This document shows, piece by piece, positions 36,209-44,305 of a stretch of 64,000 bases of DNA. The stretch comes from Streptomyces sannanensis (GTDB lineage Bacteria; Actinomycetota; Actinomycetes; Streptomycetales; Streptomycetaceae), in the NCBI RefSeq assembly GCF_039536205.1, contig NZ_BAAAYL010000001.1, positions 744,001 through 808,000 on the forward strand, in the 5' to 3' direction. The translations under genes and the position numbers were made by a program. Position 1 is the stretch's first letter; each line of letters opens with the position of its first letter. Under the pieces are notes generated by a model, which was not told where the DNA came from, made no database searches, and worked only from the letters and a program-made list of their open reading frames with translations.

Positions 36209-37024
36209 GTGGCCTCCACCACAGCAGCGCAGACGCACACCGTACGCCGCCGCATAGCCGTCATCCCTTGCCGGTGGGCGGCTTCCCGGTTCCCCGGAAA
36301 GCCCCTGGCCCGGCTCGGGGACAAGCCCCTGCTCTGGCACGTCCACCAACGCTGCCTGGAAGCGAAGCGCCTTGACGGCGTAGTGGTCGCCACAGACGAC
36401 GAGCGCATTGAGGACGCCTGCCACCAGCTGGGCATCAAATGCTTACGCACGGGAGAACACCACACCGGCACCGACCGCGTCGCCGAGTCCGCGGAACACC
36501 TCTCCGCCGACGCCTACATCAACGTCCAGGGCGACGAGCCGTTCATCGATCCGGCCGCGATCGACGCCGTCTCCGAGGCCCTGGATCACATGGCCCCCGG
36601 CACACTCGCCGTGAACGCGTACACGGAGCTGAACGACGCCGGCGCCGTCCTCGACCACAACGTCGTCAAGGTCGTCCTCGGGACCGGGAGCAACGCCTTG
36701 ATGTTCTCCCGGCAACCGATCCCCTACCCGAGGGGAGACCGGCCGACGTATCTGCGTCAGCTGGGACTCTACGGCTTCACAGCCAAGGCCCTCAGCCTGT
36801 TCCGCCATCTCCCGCAAGGGCCTCTGGAGCGCGCCGAGGGCATCGAGATGCTGCGCCTCATCGAGCACGGTCACGGGGTACGCATGCTCTCGGTCACAGA
36901 CCAAGGCGTCGCAGTCGACACACCGGAGGACCTTGAAAGGGCGGAGGCGCTGCTGCGATCCCGCCTTCGGACGAGGCAGTCCTCCAGCTCGTCCAACTCG
37001 CCGCCTTCGGCCTTGCCGAGTTGA
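36209..37024 (+). CDS. KdsB-like cytidylyltransferase (CMP-sugar-acid synthetase)
   Basis: A 271-residue protein matching 3-deoxy-manno-octulosonate cytidylyltransferase along its length: IAVIPCRWAASRFPGKPLAR, VVVATDDERI, HHTGTDRVAESAEH, YINVQGDEPFID with the metal aspartate, and LRQLGLYGFTAKAL. KdsB couples a sugar acid to CMP from CTP. Gram-positive bacteria have no LPS Kdo, so here the substrate must be another sugar acid or a phosphonate-like acid. The last 25 residues (rich in Ser, Arg) are an extension. GTG start after GACGGGAGAAC. It ends the first half of the operon. Confidence 0.88.
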   Translation: MASTTAAQTHTVRRRIAVIPCRWAASRFPGKPLARLGDKPLLWHVHQRCLEAKRLDGVVVATDDERIEDACHQLGIKCLRTGEHHTGTDRVAESAEHLSADAYINVQGDEPFIDPAAIDAVSEALDHMAPGTLAVNAYTELNDAGAVLDHNVVKVVLGTGSNALMFSRQPIPYPRGDRPTYLRQLGLYGFTAKALSLFRHLPQGPLERAEGIEMLRLIEHGHGVRMLSVTDQGVAVDTPEDLERAEALLRSRLRTRQSSSSSNSPPSALPS

Positions 37025-37392
37025 CCCCCTGCGCACACCTGGGCGCTCCGTCCCGATGCCCAGGGGTCCGGTCCCATCCGATCACCGCCGAGACGCGCTC
37101 CCTCGTGCCATGTCCTCCGCCGCCTCCCCGACCTGGAGGCAGCGCGAATCCTGCCCGGAAGCTGCCCGACGGCAACGAGCTGCCACCGCTCACCCCAGGG
37201 CAGGGCAATACCTCGAAAGGGTGACTCTCCCTGTTCGAGGGAGTTTCAAAGCCGTTCAGCCAAGGCGCGCCCACCCAACCACCCCGTCTAGAACATTTGT
37301 TCAGAAGCTGCCCCGTAATCGGCCGTGACGAGCCCGATTCCGGGCCGTTCTTAGGTCACCAGTACCCCTGATCGACCCATTCGGAGGACGCC
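37025..37392. other. Intergenic gap between KdsB-like gene and exporter
   Basis: About 370 bases with no supported gene. The stretch near 37200-37330 is relatively AT-rich for this window (GAGGGAGTTTCAAAG, then CTAGAACATTTGTTCAG, a dyad-like AACATTTGTT core), so a promoter for the export half of the cluster probably lies here. No clear terminator for the first half is seen. Confidence 0.4.
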
Positions 37393-37545
37393 GTGAATCC
37401 CGTGCCCGCCCCTGGAAGCAGCCCTACCACGTTCGAACACCAGCAGCCCGAGGCCCGGTCTTTGACGGTACTGCGGCGCGTTGTTGACCTGCCCGCCGCA
37501 CACGACCGCCGAGCATCACGACCGGATACGAGGTGGGACGCATGA
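37393..37545 (+). CDS. Small peptide upstream of the ABC exporter
   Basis: A 50-codon frame starting with GTG six bases after CGGAGGA, ending in a TGA that overlaps the ABC exporter ATG (ATGA). The product starts VNPVPAPGSSPTTFEHQQPE and has a basic C-terminal half (RASRPDTRWDA). It has no cysteine. It could be a leader peptide coupling translation to the exporter, or a ribosomal peptide precursor. Ribosome binding site and overlap make translation likely; the function is unknown. Confidence 0.55.
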   Translation: MNPVPAPGSSPTTFEHQQPEARSLTVLRRVVDLPAAHDRRASRPDTRWDA

Positions 37546-39548
37546 CCACGCCGGACGACGCACGCGCCGTGCCCCAAGGCGCCGCAGCGGTGCCCGCACC
37601 ACGTTCGGCAACGCTCGGCCTCCCGCCCGCGTGCCTCCCGGCGGGGCCGACGGACGGTGACATCACCGACGATCTCAAAGAGGCGTACTGGTCCGTCTAC
37701 GACGGCGCTGCAGCGAAGGCGACGGTCAGGCAGATCCTCGTACGGCTGCCGCGCATCGTGCGGCGGATCGGCCATCTGGCCTGGCGGGCTGACCGCCGGG
37801 CGACCGTCGCCCTCGTCGCCCTGCAGCTGGTCTCCGCGGCCATGTCGGCCTTCGGCCTCATGGCCTCCGTCGCCGTCCTCCATCAGCTGTTCGGCGACGG
37901 CCCCACACCCGACAAGGTGCGTGCCGCGGTGCCGCAGATCCTGCTGGTGGTGGCGTTCATGTCGGCGCGAGCGCTGCTGGAGGCGGGGGTCGCGGTCGCG
38001 CAGGCTCGGGTGACGCCGAAGATCCGTACCGCACTGGAGCGTGACTTCCTTCACCTGACCGCGCACGTCCGGCTGGAGGTCGTGGACGACGCCGACTGGC
38101 ACGACGACGCCTACCGGGCCAACGACCGCGGCCTGTTCTATGCACGTCAGATCGTCGGCCAGGTCGTCTCCCTGGCCTCGGCCCTGCTCGGGATCGTGGG
38201 GACCGCGGGTGTGCTGGCGCTCCTGCACCCGCTGCTGATCCTGCTGTTGCCGTTGTCGGTGCTTCCCGTGGGGGCGGCGGCGGTCCGCTCGGCGCGGGCG
38301 CGCTTCCACTCGTTCCGGCGGTGGAACGCCCTTCAGCGGCGGGTGCGGGTGTTCTCCTGGCTGCTGCTGGACCGGGATTCGGCCGCCGAGCTGCGCTCGG
38401 ACACCGCACAGCGTGCCCTGCTGGACGAGCACCACCGGCTGACCGAACGTATCGCGCAGGAGGACACTCGGCTCGGCGTGAACTCCGCCCTGCTGTCCCT
38501 GGCCGGCCGTGGTCTCGGTGGCGTCGGCACCGGGATCACATACACCGCGCTGGGGCTGATGCTGGTCGCCGGGTGGATGCCGCTGGCCGCCGGCGCGGGC
38601 GCGGTCCTGGCGATCCAGACAGCCCAGGGGTCTCTGACCCGGTTCATGGACGTGGCGCACCTGGTGTACGAGCACGCGATGTGGGTCGACGACCTTCTCG
38701 CCTTCCAGGACCGCTGTCGGCGCCTCCAGCCCAGGCGCCGGGAACTGACCGCACCCGCGACCGTGGAGACCATCAGCCTCCAGGACGTCACGTACACCTA
38801 CCCGGGCAAAGACACACCCGCCCTGGACCGGGTGTCCATGACGCTGCGCGCCGGGGAGACAGTGGCGTTCGTCGGCGTCAACGGGTCGGGGAAAAGCACC
38901 TGTTCACGGCTGCTTGCCGGCCTGTACGCCCCAAGCGAAGGGTCGGTGCGCTGGGACGGCGTGGACGTGACGGAGATGGACACGGAGTCCGTACAGGCCC
39001 AGGTCTCCATGGTCCTGCAGGACCCACTGCACTTCCCGTTCAGCGCGCTGGCGAACATCACCATCTCCCGCGGCACCCTCACCGAAGCGGATCCACGACA
39101 GGCCCTCGACGCGGCGACCGCATCCGGCGCCGACCGGGTCATCGCCGGCCTGCCCGGCACCTGGCACGCCCTGCTGTCCAAGCGCTTCCAGGGCGGACAG
39201 GAACTGTCCGCCGGCCAGTGGGCGAAGATCGCCGTCGCCCGCGGCCTGTACAAGAACGCGCCCGTGCTCCTCCTCGACGAACCGACCGCCAGCATGGACC
39301 CCAAGGCCGAGCACGCCGTCTACCAGGCGGTCCTGCACACCAAGCGACGCCCCGACCAGATCACCGTGCTCATCTCACACCGGCTCGCCAGCGTCGTCGA
39401 GTGCGATCGCATCTACGTCTTCGACAACGGCCGCATCATCGAGTCCGGATCCCACCACGAACTCATGGAACTGAACGGCGCATACGCGGAGATGTTCACC
39501 CTCCAGGCGGCGGGTTACCAGGCCGACGCCGGCAAGGAGGTGGCATGA
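37542..39548 (+). CDS. ABC exporter, fused permease and ATPase
   Basis: A 668-residue half-transporter. A proline-rich cytoplasmic start (1-45) precedes a transmembrane domain of about six helices (about 90-385). The ATPase has Walker A GVNGSGKSTC, a signature-like LSAGQWAKIAVARGL (LSAGQ), Walker B VLLLDEPTA and the H-loop ISHRLA. It functions as a homodimer exporting a peptide or small molecule. The start ATG lies in the overlap with the small peptide and eight bases after GAGG. It overlaps the next gene (ATGA). Likely exports the product of the island or its peptide part. Confidence 0.92.
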   Translation: MTTPDDARAVPQGAAAVPAPRSATLGLPPACLPAGPTDGDITDDLKEAYWSVYDGAAAKATVRQILVRLPRIVRRIGHLAWRADRRATVALVALQLVSAAMSAFGLMASVAVLHQLFGDGPTPDKVRAAVPQILLVVAFMSARALLEAGVAVAQARVTPKIRTALERDFLHLTAHVRLEVVDDADWHDDAYRANDRGLFYARQIVGQVVSLASALLGIVGTAGVLALLHPLLILLLPLSVLPVGAAAVRSARARFHSFRRWNALQRRVRVFSWLLLDRDSAAELRSDTAQRALLDEHHRLTERIAQEDTRLGVNSALLSLAGRGLGGVGTGITYTALGLMLVAGWMPLAAGAGAVLAIQTAQGSLTRFMDVAHLVYEHAMWVDDLLAFQDRCRRLQPRRRELTAPATVETISLQDVTYTYPGKDTPALDRVSMTLRAGETVAFVGVNGSGKSTCSRLLAGLYAPSEGSVRWDGVDVTEMDTESVQAQVSMVLQDPLHFPFSALANITISRGTLTEADPRQALDAATASGADRVIAGLPGTWHALLSKRFQGGQELSAGQWAKIAVARGLYKNAPVLLLDEPTASMDPKAEHAVYQAVLHTKRRPDQITVLISHRLASVVECDRIYVFDNGRIIESGSHHELMELNGAYAEMFTLQAAGYQADAGKEVA

Positions 39549-41806
39549 ACGCCGACCATGTACCGGCACGGCCCCTTCGCGGTGCGAAGGCGGCAGGCAC
39601 CGTCGCCACCCGATCTTCCGTACGAGCGGCCAGACGCGGCGCGGGCCGCGCGACGCTGTGGCGGCACCGAAACTTCCGCCTCTACCTCACGGGGCAAACT
39701 GCCTCCGTGGCCGGCACCTCCGTGAGCCAGGTGGCCTTGCCGCTCCTGGCCGTGGTCGAACTCGACGCCACCACGGGCCAGGTGGCGTTGCTCGCCTTCG
39801 TCGGCCAGCTCCCGCCCCTGCTTGTCGCGCTGCACGCAGGCGCCCTCGCCGAGCGGCTGCCGAAACGACGGGTGATGATCACGGGGAACCTGGTGAGCGC
39901 CGCCGCGCTGGCTTCACTGCTACTCGCCGCTGCTCTCGGGTCGCTGACGCTGGGGCAGCTCATGGCCGTCGCCGCCGTGCAGGTAACTGCCGGTGTAGTG
40001 CAGGACGCCGCCGCGATCAGCTTGCTGCCCTCGCTTGTGGACCGCTCACTGATCCAGAGGAGCAACAGTCGCATCGGTGCGCTGTTCTCCGTCGCGGCGA
40101 CCTGCGGCAGCCACCTCGGGGCAGCGCTGACCGGTGTGCTCGGGGCGGCCAGGGCGCTCGTCGCGGACGCACTCTCGCACGTGGTCAGCGCGTGCTGCAC
40201 GGCCCGCATCACCGCCACGGACTCAGCGCACCTCACGGAACCTCGGTGTGGTGGGCTGCTGTTCGCTGAGATCCGCGAGGGGATGCGGTACGTCTTCGCC
40301 GACGTCACCTTGCGCACCCTGACGCTTGTCAACGCGACCACGTCGTTCGCACTGGCCCTGATGAACACGCTGTGGGCCCTGTTCCTCCTGCGGACCCTGG
40401 GCATGGGGTCGACTTCGTTCGGCGTGGTGATGGGCACTGGGGCGGCCGGCGCCGCCGTCGGCGCACTCCTCGCTCCAAGGTGGTCCGCCCGGTTCGGGCC
40501 CGGACCCATGATGCTCGCCGCCCTGGCGCTGACCCCGCTCGCCCAGGTCCCGCTCCTCCTCGCGGCCCCGGGCCTGCGCTGGCAGGTCGCCATCGCGGCC
40601 GGGCTGGCCCTCCAGATGTGCTGTGCGGGGACGGCGGGCACCACCCAGCGGTCCATCCGTCAGTGTGTGACGGAGGCAGGAATGCAAGCCCGGATGCAGG
40701 CGGTCAGCACCTGGCTGACCGCGGGCTGCCGCCCCCTCGCCGCACTCATCGCGGGCGGACTCGGTACGTGGCTCGGGGTACGCCCCACCCTCACGATCGG
40801 CGCCGCCGCGCTGATCGTCCCCTTCGTCGTGCTGTACCGCTCCCCCGTCCGGGCCCTGCAGCGCATGCCCGGCACCACACCCCACTCCTCCGATCAAGGC
40901 GGTGACCTCATGCACCAGACCGAGCCGATGGGCACGGCCGCGCTGCTGATCAACGATCGCGGCGCGTACCTGCTCCACCTTCGCGACAACATCCCTGGCA
41001 TCTGCGACCCCGGCACATGGTCCATCCCCGGCGGCGGCCCCGAAGGAAACGAGACCTCCTTCGAGACCATCGAGCGCGAACTGCTGGAAGAGACCGGACT
41101 GACCATCCCCGACCTGAAGCCGTTCACCGTCGTCGACTGCCACAGCCCCGACGGCACCACCAAGGGCCGGATCCAGGTCTACGTCGGCAGCTGGAACGGT
41201 GACGCCGACGCCCTGCCCGTCAGCGAGGGCATCATGTTCTGCTGGTTCGACGCCGCCACCGTCCCGTACCTGACGATGTGCCCGTGGACCCAGCAGGTCA
41301 TCGACCTGCACCAGGCCAAGGTCCCCAGTCCCCGCCCGTTGGCATCATCACCGCTGCGCGGAGTTGGTCGGACCCGCCTCAACGTCATCGGCGTCCACCT
41401 CTACCTCGAGCACCAGGGCAAAGTGCTGCTGGGTCTTCGGCACCCCGACGCCGCGTTCGCCGGGGCCACGCACCACTTCCTCGCCGGGCACTGCGAGCAG
41501 GAGAGCGCAGTCGCCTGCCTGATCCGGGAAGCGGAGGAAGAAGCCGGCCTGGTCATCGCCCCGGCCGACGTCGAGTTCGTGCACGCCGTCCACGTCCTCG
41601 ACGCACCAGGAACCCAGCCGCGCATGCAAATGGTCTTCCGCGCCCACCGCTGGCAGGGAGAGCCGCAGTTGCGTGAGCCGGACAAGTGCATCAGCTGGGA
41701 CTGGTGGCACCCGCAGCAGCTGCCGGAACCGATCGTGCCCTACACCCGCGCCGCGATCCACGGCATCCAGGCCGGCCGCCTCTACACCGAGCTGGGCTGG
41801 ACGTGA
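39545..41806 (+). CDS. MFS transporter fused to two NUDIX domains
   Basis: A 753-residue continuous frame. Residues about 35-440 are an MFS exporter of the MFS_3 type (FRLYLTGQTASVAGTSVSQV, then GALAERLPKRRVMI). From residue 456 a NUDIX domain follows with a canonical box (GGGPEGNETSFETIERELLE, then ETG), and from about 605 a second NUDIX domain with box AGHCEQESAVACLIREAEEE, in which the first Gly is Ala. An internal ATG at 40910 with AAGG about 14 bases before could also give a separate double-NUDIX protein, but no stop separates them. Transport and nucleotide cleavage on one chain is unusual. ATGA overlap with the ABC exporter. Confidence 0.85.
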   Translation: MNADHVPARPLRGAKAAGTVATRSSVRAARRGAGRATLWRHRNFRLYLTGQTASVAGTSVSQVALPLLAVVELDATTGQVALLAFVGQLPPLLVALHAGALAERLPKRRVMITGNLVSAAALASLLLAAALGSLTLGQLMAVAAVQVTAGVVQDAAAISLLPSLVDRSLIQRSNSRIGALFSVAATCGSHLGAALTGVLGAARALVADALSHVVSACCTARITATDSAHLTEPRCGGLLFAEIREGMRYVFADVTLRTLTLVNATTSFALALMNTLWALFLLRTLGMGSTSFGVVMGTGAAGAAVGALLAPRWSARFGPGPMMLAALALTPLAQVPLLLAAPGLRWQVAIAAGLALQMCCAGTAGTTQRSIRQCVTEAGMQARMQAVSTWLTAGCRPLAALIAGGLGTWLGVRPTLTIGAAALIVPFVVLYRSPVRALQRMPGTTPHSSDQGGDLMHQTEPMGTAALLINDRGAYLLHLRDNIPGICDPGTWSIPGGGPEGNETSFETIERELLEETGLTIPDLKPFTVVDCHSPDGTTKGRIQVYVGSWNGDADALPVSEGIMFCWFDAATVPYLTMCPWTQQVIDLHQAKVPSPRPLASSPLRGVGRTRLNVIGVHLYLEHQGKVLLGLRHPDAAFAGATHHFLAGHCEQESAVACLIREAEEEAGLVIAPADVEFVHAVHVLDAPGTQPRMQMVFRAHRWQGEPQLREPDKCISWDWWHPQQLPEPIVPYTRAAIHGIQAGRLYTELGWT

Positions 41807-41909
41807 CCCGAGAAGCCTGCCGGTCCGCGGACCCTCACGGCGCACCGCCGTCGGATATCCGCCGGCCCAAGTCCGGTTCCGACCCTCATCTGTTGAAGGA
41901 GTACACCTC

Positions 41910-43157
41910 GTGCCTGAGCATGCACCTCCCCGCACCCGCACGGGGCAGGCCGCCGAGGCCCGCACGCGGATGGTTACTCGTCTGGAGGCTGAGGGCGACC
42001 TGCGGCCCGGCCTGGTACGGGATGCCCTGCTGGCTCTGCCCCGAGAGCGGCTCATGCCCCAGGCGTACGTGCGGCGCAGCCAGCCGGAGGAGACCCCTCC
42101 GCGCTGGGACCTGCTCAACTGGGCGGTCACCGCGGACCAGGACGAGCTGCTCGATGTGCTGTACGGCGGGGAGAGCGTGCTGATCCAGCACGACGGCGAG
42201 CCGATCCTGGGCCGCGTGCCGGGGCCGCGGTCCGGGGGTTCGATCACGTCGATGTCCAGCACCATCGGCATGACCGCCGGCCTCTTGCAGGAGCTCGACC
42301 TGCGGCCGGGCCGACGCGTCCTCGACATTGGCACCGGCGCCGGGGTGACCACGGCCATCGCCTGCTGGATCTGCGGTGATGCAGGGGTGGTCACCCTCGA
42401 CCGCGACCGGCACGTCACCGCCGCCGCCCGTGAGCGCCTGGCCGGCCTAGGCTTCAGGCCGAGCACAGTAAGCGGCGACGGCGAGGCCGGCTGGGCGGAC
42501 CTTGCCCCGTACGACCGGATCTTCGTCTCCTACACCGTCCCCCGCCTGCCGGAAGCCTGGCTGGCACAGCTCGCCCCCGGCGGGCGGGCGCTGGTCAACG
42601 TCTCCACGCGCTCCCCGTCCTGGCCCGGCCTGGCCGTCGTCACGAGGACGCCCGGCGGGTGGATCGAGGGGGAGCTACGGGCGGTGGAGTACGGCCACCG
42701 CCCCGCCCACGGCTTCGAGCGGAACTTCATCTCCGCGCGCTTCCGCGACCGGATCGCAGCCGGAGAGGAGGGCCGCACTTTCCGCAGTCGGCACGCACCT
42801 CCGCCGGATGACGCGCGGGGCATGTGGCTGGCCCTCGATCACCTCCACCCCGGTCTGGTGCGGAACTGGGCCGCCGACCACCTGACGCTCGGCGCGCCCG
42901 CGTGCGGCTCCTGGCTCACCGCACGCCCCGACCCAGTCGGCGACTGGACCCTCGCAGCCTACGGACCGCGGGACATCTGGGACGAGATCCAGGACACCGC
43001 CGCCCGCTGGCGGGCCGCCGGAGAGCCAGACACCTACCAGCTCCGCCTCGAACCCGGCGGCGAGCAATGGGTCAGCGCAGGTTCCGGCCAAGCCGAGCTG
43101 AGCTGGTGCCTTCCCCCGGCCAGTACCAGCAAAAACCGTACGAAAGATCCGAGTTGA
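41910..43157 (+). CDS. Protein-L-isoaspartate O-methyltransferase-like enzyme (RiPP-associated type)
   Basis: A 415-residue methyltransferase. The catalytic domain resembles protein isoaspartyl methyltransferase: LLQELDLRPGRRVLDIGTGAGV (motif I near residue 137) and LAPYDRIFVSYTVPRLPEAW. The C-terminal domain, with WTLAAYGPRDIWDEIQDTAA and RWRAAGEPDTY, is the one seen in stand-alone methyltransferases of RiPP clusters that convert an aspartate of a peptide to a methyl ester or aspartimide. GTG start nine bases after GAAGGA. It overlaps the next gene (TTGA). The partner is perhaps the 53-residue peptide encoded 0.9 kb downstream. Confidence 0.82.
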   Translation: MPEHAPPRTRTGQAAEARTRMVTRLEAEGDLRPGLVRDALLALPRERLMPQAYVRRSQPEETPPRWDLLNWAVTADQDELLDVLYGGESVLIQHDGEPILGRVPGPRSGGSITSMSSTIGMTAGLLQELDLRPGRRVLDIGTGAGVTTAIACWICGDAGVVTLDRDRHVTAAARERLAGLGFRPSTVSGDGEAGWADLAPYDRIFVSYTVPRLPEAWLAQLAPGGRALVNVSTRSPSWPGLAVVTRTPGGWIEGELRAVEYGHRPAHGFERNFISARFRDRIAAGEEGRTFRSRHAPPPDDARGMWLALDHLHPGLVRNWAADHLTLGAPACGSWLTARPDPVGDWTLAAYGPRDIWDEIQDTAARWRAAGEPDTYQLRLEPGGEQWVSAGSGQAELSWCLPPASTSKNRTKDPS

Positions 43158-43996
43158 GCACACCAGACCCCACACACGACGGCCACGTGCCTGCCGCCTG
43201 GCCAGCACGATTCGCCGACCACCGGGTAGGTATCGACTGCCCCATGTGCGGCAACGACTACTCCGCCGACGACATCGGCTGGGGCATCCTTCTGAGCCGC
43301 GGCGAGGTCAGCAACGCCTACCTATGGCGCTCCGGCCAAGCCCGCGGCTATTGCGTCGTCATCTACACCGGCCGTCACGTCGCCGAACCCACCGAGCTCA
43401 CCGAAGCCGAGGCGACTGCCTTCTGGCTCCACACCCTCGCACTCGGGCGGGCAATCGAGCAGCACTATCGGCCCCTGAAGATGAACTATCAACTGCTCGG
43501 CGACGCCATCCCGCATGCCCACACGCACGTCGTCCCCCGCTACCAGGACGACCCTGCAGCTGGCGGCCCCCTGCCGTTCACGCTGCTCGACCCGTGGATC
43601 TACCTCGAGTGCGGCGCCGGCCAGTACATCACCCCGCATGCGGACGGCATCGCCCCTGATCCCCTTACCCGTCCTCGGCAGATCGCCGCCGCGACGGTCA
43701 CGCTCACGGACATCCACGACACGGGCGGCGCGTTCTACGTGGAGACCACGGGCAGCGACGCCGCCTGGACCGCCGACGAGGCGCCGACCGGGTCGGGTTA
43801 CGCCCCGGGGATGCGCTTCGCACACGACGGGACGGACATGTCCTCTCCCTGGTTTCGCAGCATGCCGCGCACGCGATGGAGCGTCGCACCCGCTCCCGGC
43901 ACTCTCATGGTCTTCGGCAGCCAGCTCGCCCACGGCACCGAACCGGTCCGCGCCGGCCGCGTTCGCAAGTTCCTCACGCTCTTCGTCTCCGAGTAG
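43154..43996 (+). CDS. HIT-domain / 2-oxoglutarate-Fe(II) oxygenase fusion
   Basis: A 280-residue protein with two parts. Residues 1-145 are a HIT domain: a CPMC zinc-type pair near residue 30 and the histidine triad in IPHAHTHVVPRY near 121. Residues 150-280 look like the jelly-roll half of a 2OG oxygenase: ITPHADG with HxD (near 162), GGAFYVET, then FGSQLAHGTEPVRAGRVRKF with distal His and Arg. HIT enzymes transfer or hydrolyse nucleotides; the oxygenase would hydroxylate. TTG at 43154 is chosen for its overlap with the upstream stop; GTG at 43187 is an alternative. Confidence 0.75.
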   Translation: MSTPDPTHDGHVPAAWPARFADHRVGIDCPMCGNDYSADDIGWGILLSRGEVSNAYLWRSGQARGYCVVIYTGRHVAEPTELTEAEATAFWLHTLALGRAIEQHYRPLKMNYQLLGDAIPHAHTHVVPRYQDDPAAGGPLPFTLLDPWIYLECGAGQYITPHADGIAPDPLTRPRQIAAATVTLTDIHDTGGAFYVETTGSDAAWTADEAPTGSGYAPGMRFAHDGTDMSSPWFRSMPRTRWSVAPAPGTLMVFGSQLAHGTEPVRAGRVRKFLTLFVSE

Positions 43997-44086
43997 GAAG
44001 CTTCGCCGCCATGACCGGCCCCCGCGGCCCGCCCGCACCAGCCCTTCGCCCCGACCCACCGCCCCGACCTGAGGAGAGAGCGAGCA

Positions 44087-44248
44087 GTGGCAGACGACAA
44101 GACGTTCGACGAGTTCCTGGAGGCGGTCGCGTCCCTGCGTGACAGCGACCCCGTGCGCACCACCGCGCACACCTCCAACGCGGCCACCGAGACCTGGCTG
44201 GCTACCACGGTGCAGCACGACGCCGCTGAGCCCACCGCCGAGTCCTGA
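44087..44248 (+). CDS. 53-residue peptide, candidate RiPP precursor
   Basis: A short protein starting VADDKTFDEFLEAVASLRDS and ending in HDAAEPTAES. The N-terminal half is an acidic amphipathic helix like a leader; the C-terminal half is rich in Thr, Ala, Asn and Glu and lacks Cys. GTG start about ten bases after GAGGAGA. It lies between two proteins of types that modify ribosomal peptides (isoaspartyl methyltransferase with oxygenase upstream, HExxH protein downstream). No known precursor motif is certain. Confidence 0.6.
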   Translation: MADDKTFDEFLEAVASLRDSDPVRTTAHTSNAATETWLATTVQHDAAEPTAES

Positions 44249-44305
44249 CCCGACACGGGGCCGGGCCCGACCCGGTCCGGCCCCGTTCCACCCCCGGAGC
44301 CCCAG

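Noticed and set aside
38321..41806. 1,161-codon frame continuing upstream of the MFS-NUDIX gene
   Set aside because: The upstream part overlaps the ABC exporter in another frame and carries no domain; the MFS part starts at the ATG at 39545 in an ATGA overlap.
44087..44248. Assignment of the 53-residue peptide as an FxLD-type lanthipeptide
   Set aside because: It has no cysteine and no clear FxLD leader motif, and no lanthionine synthetase is present.
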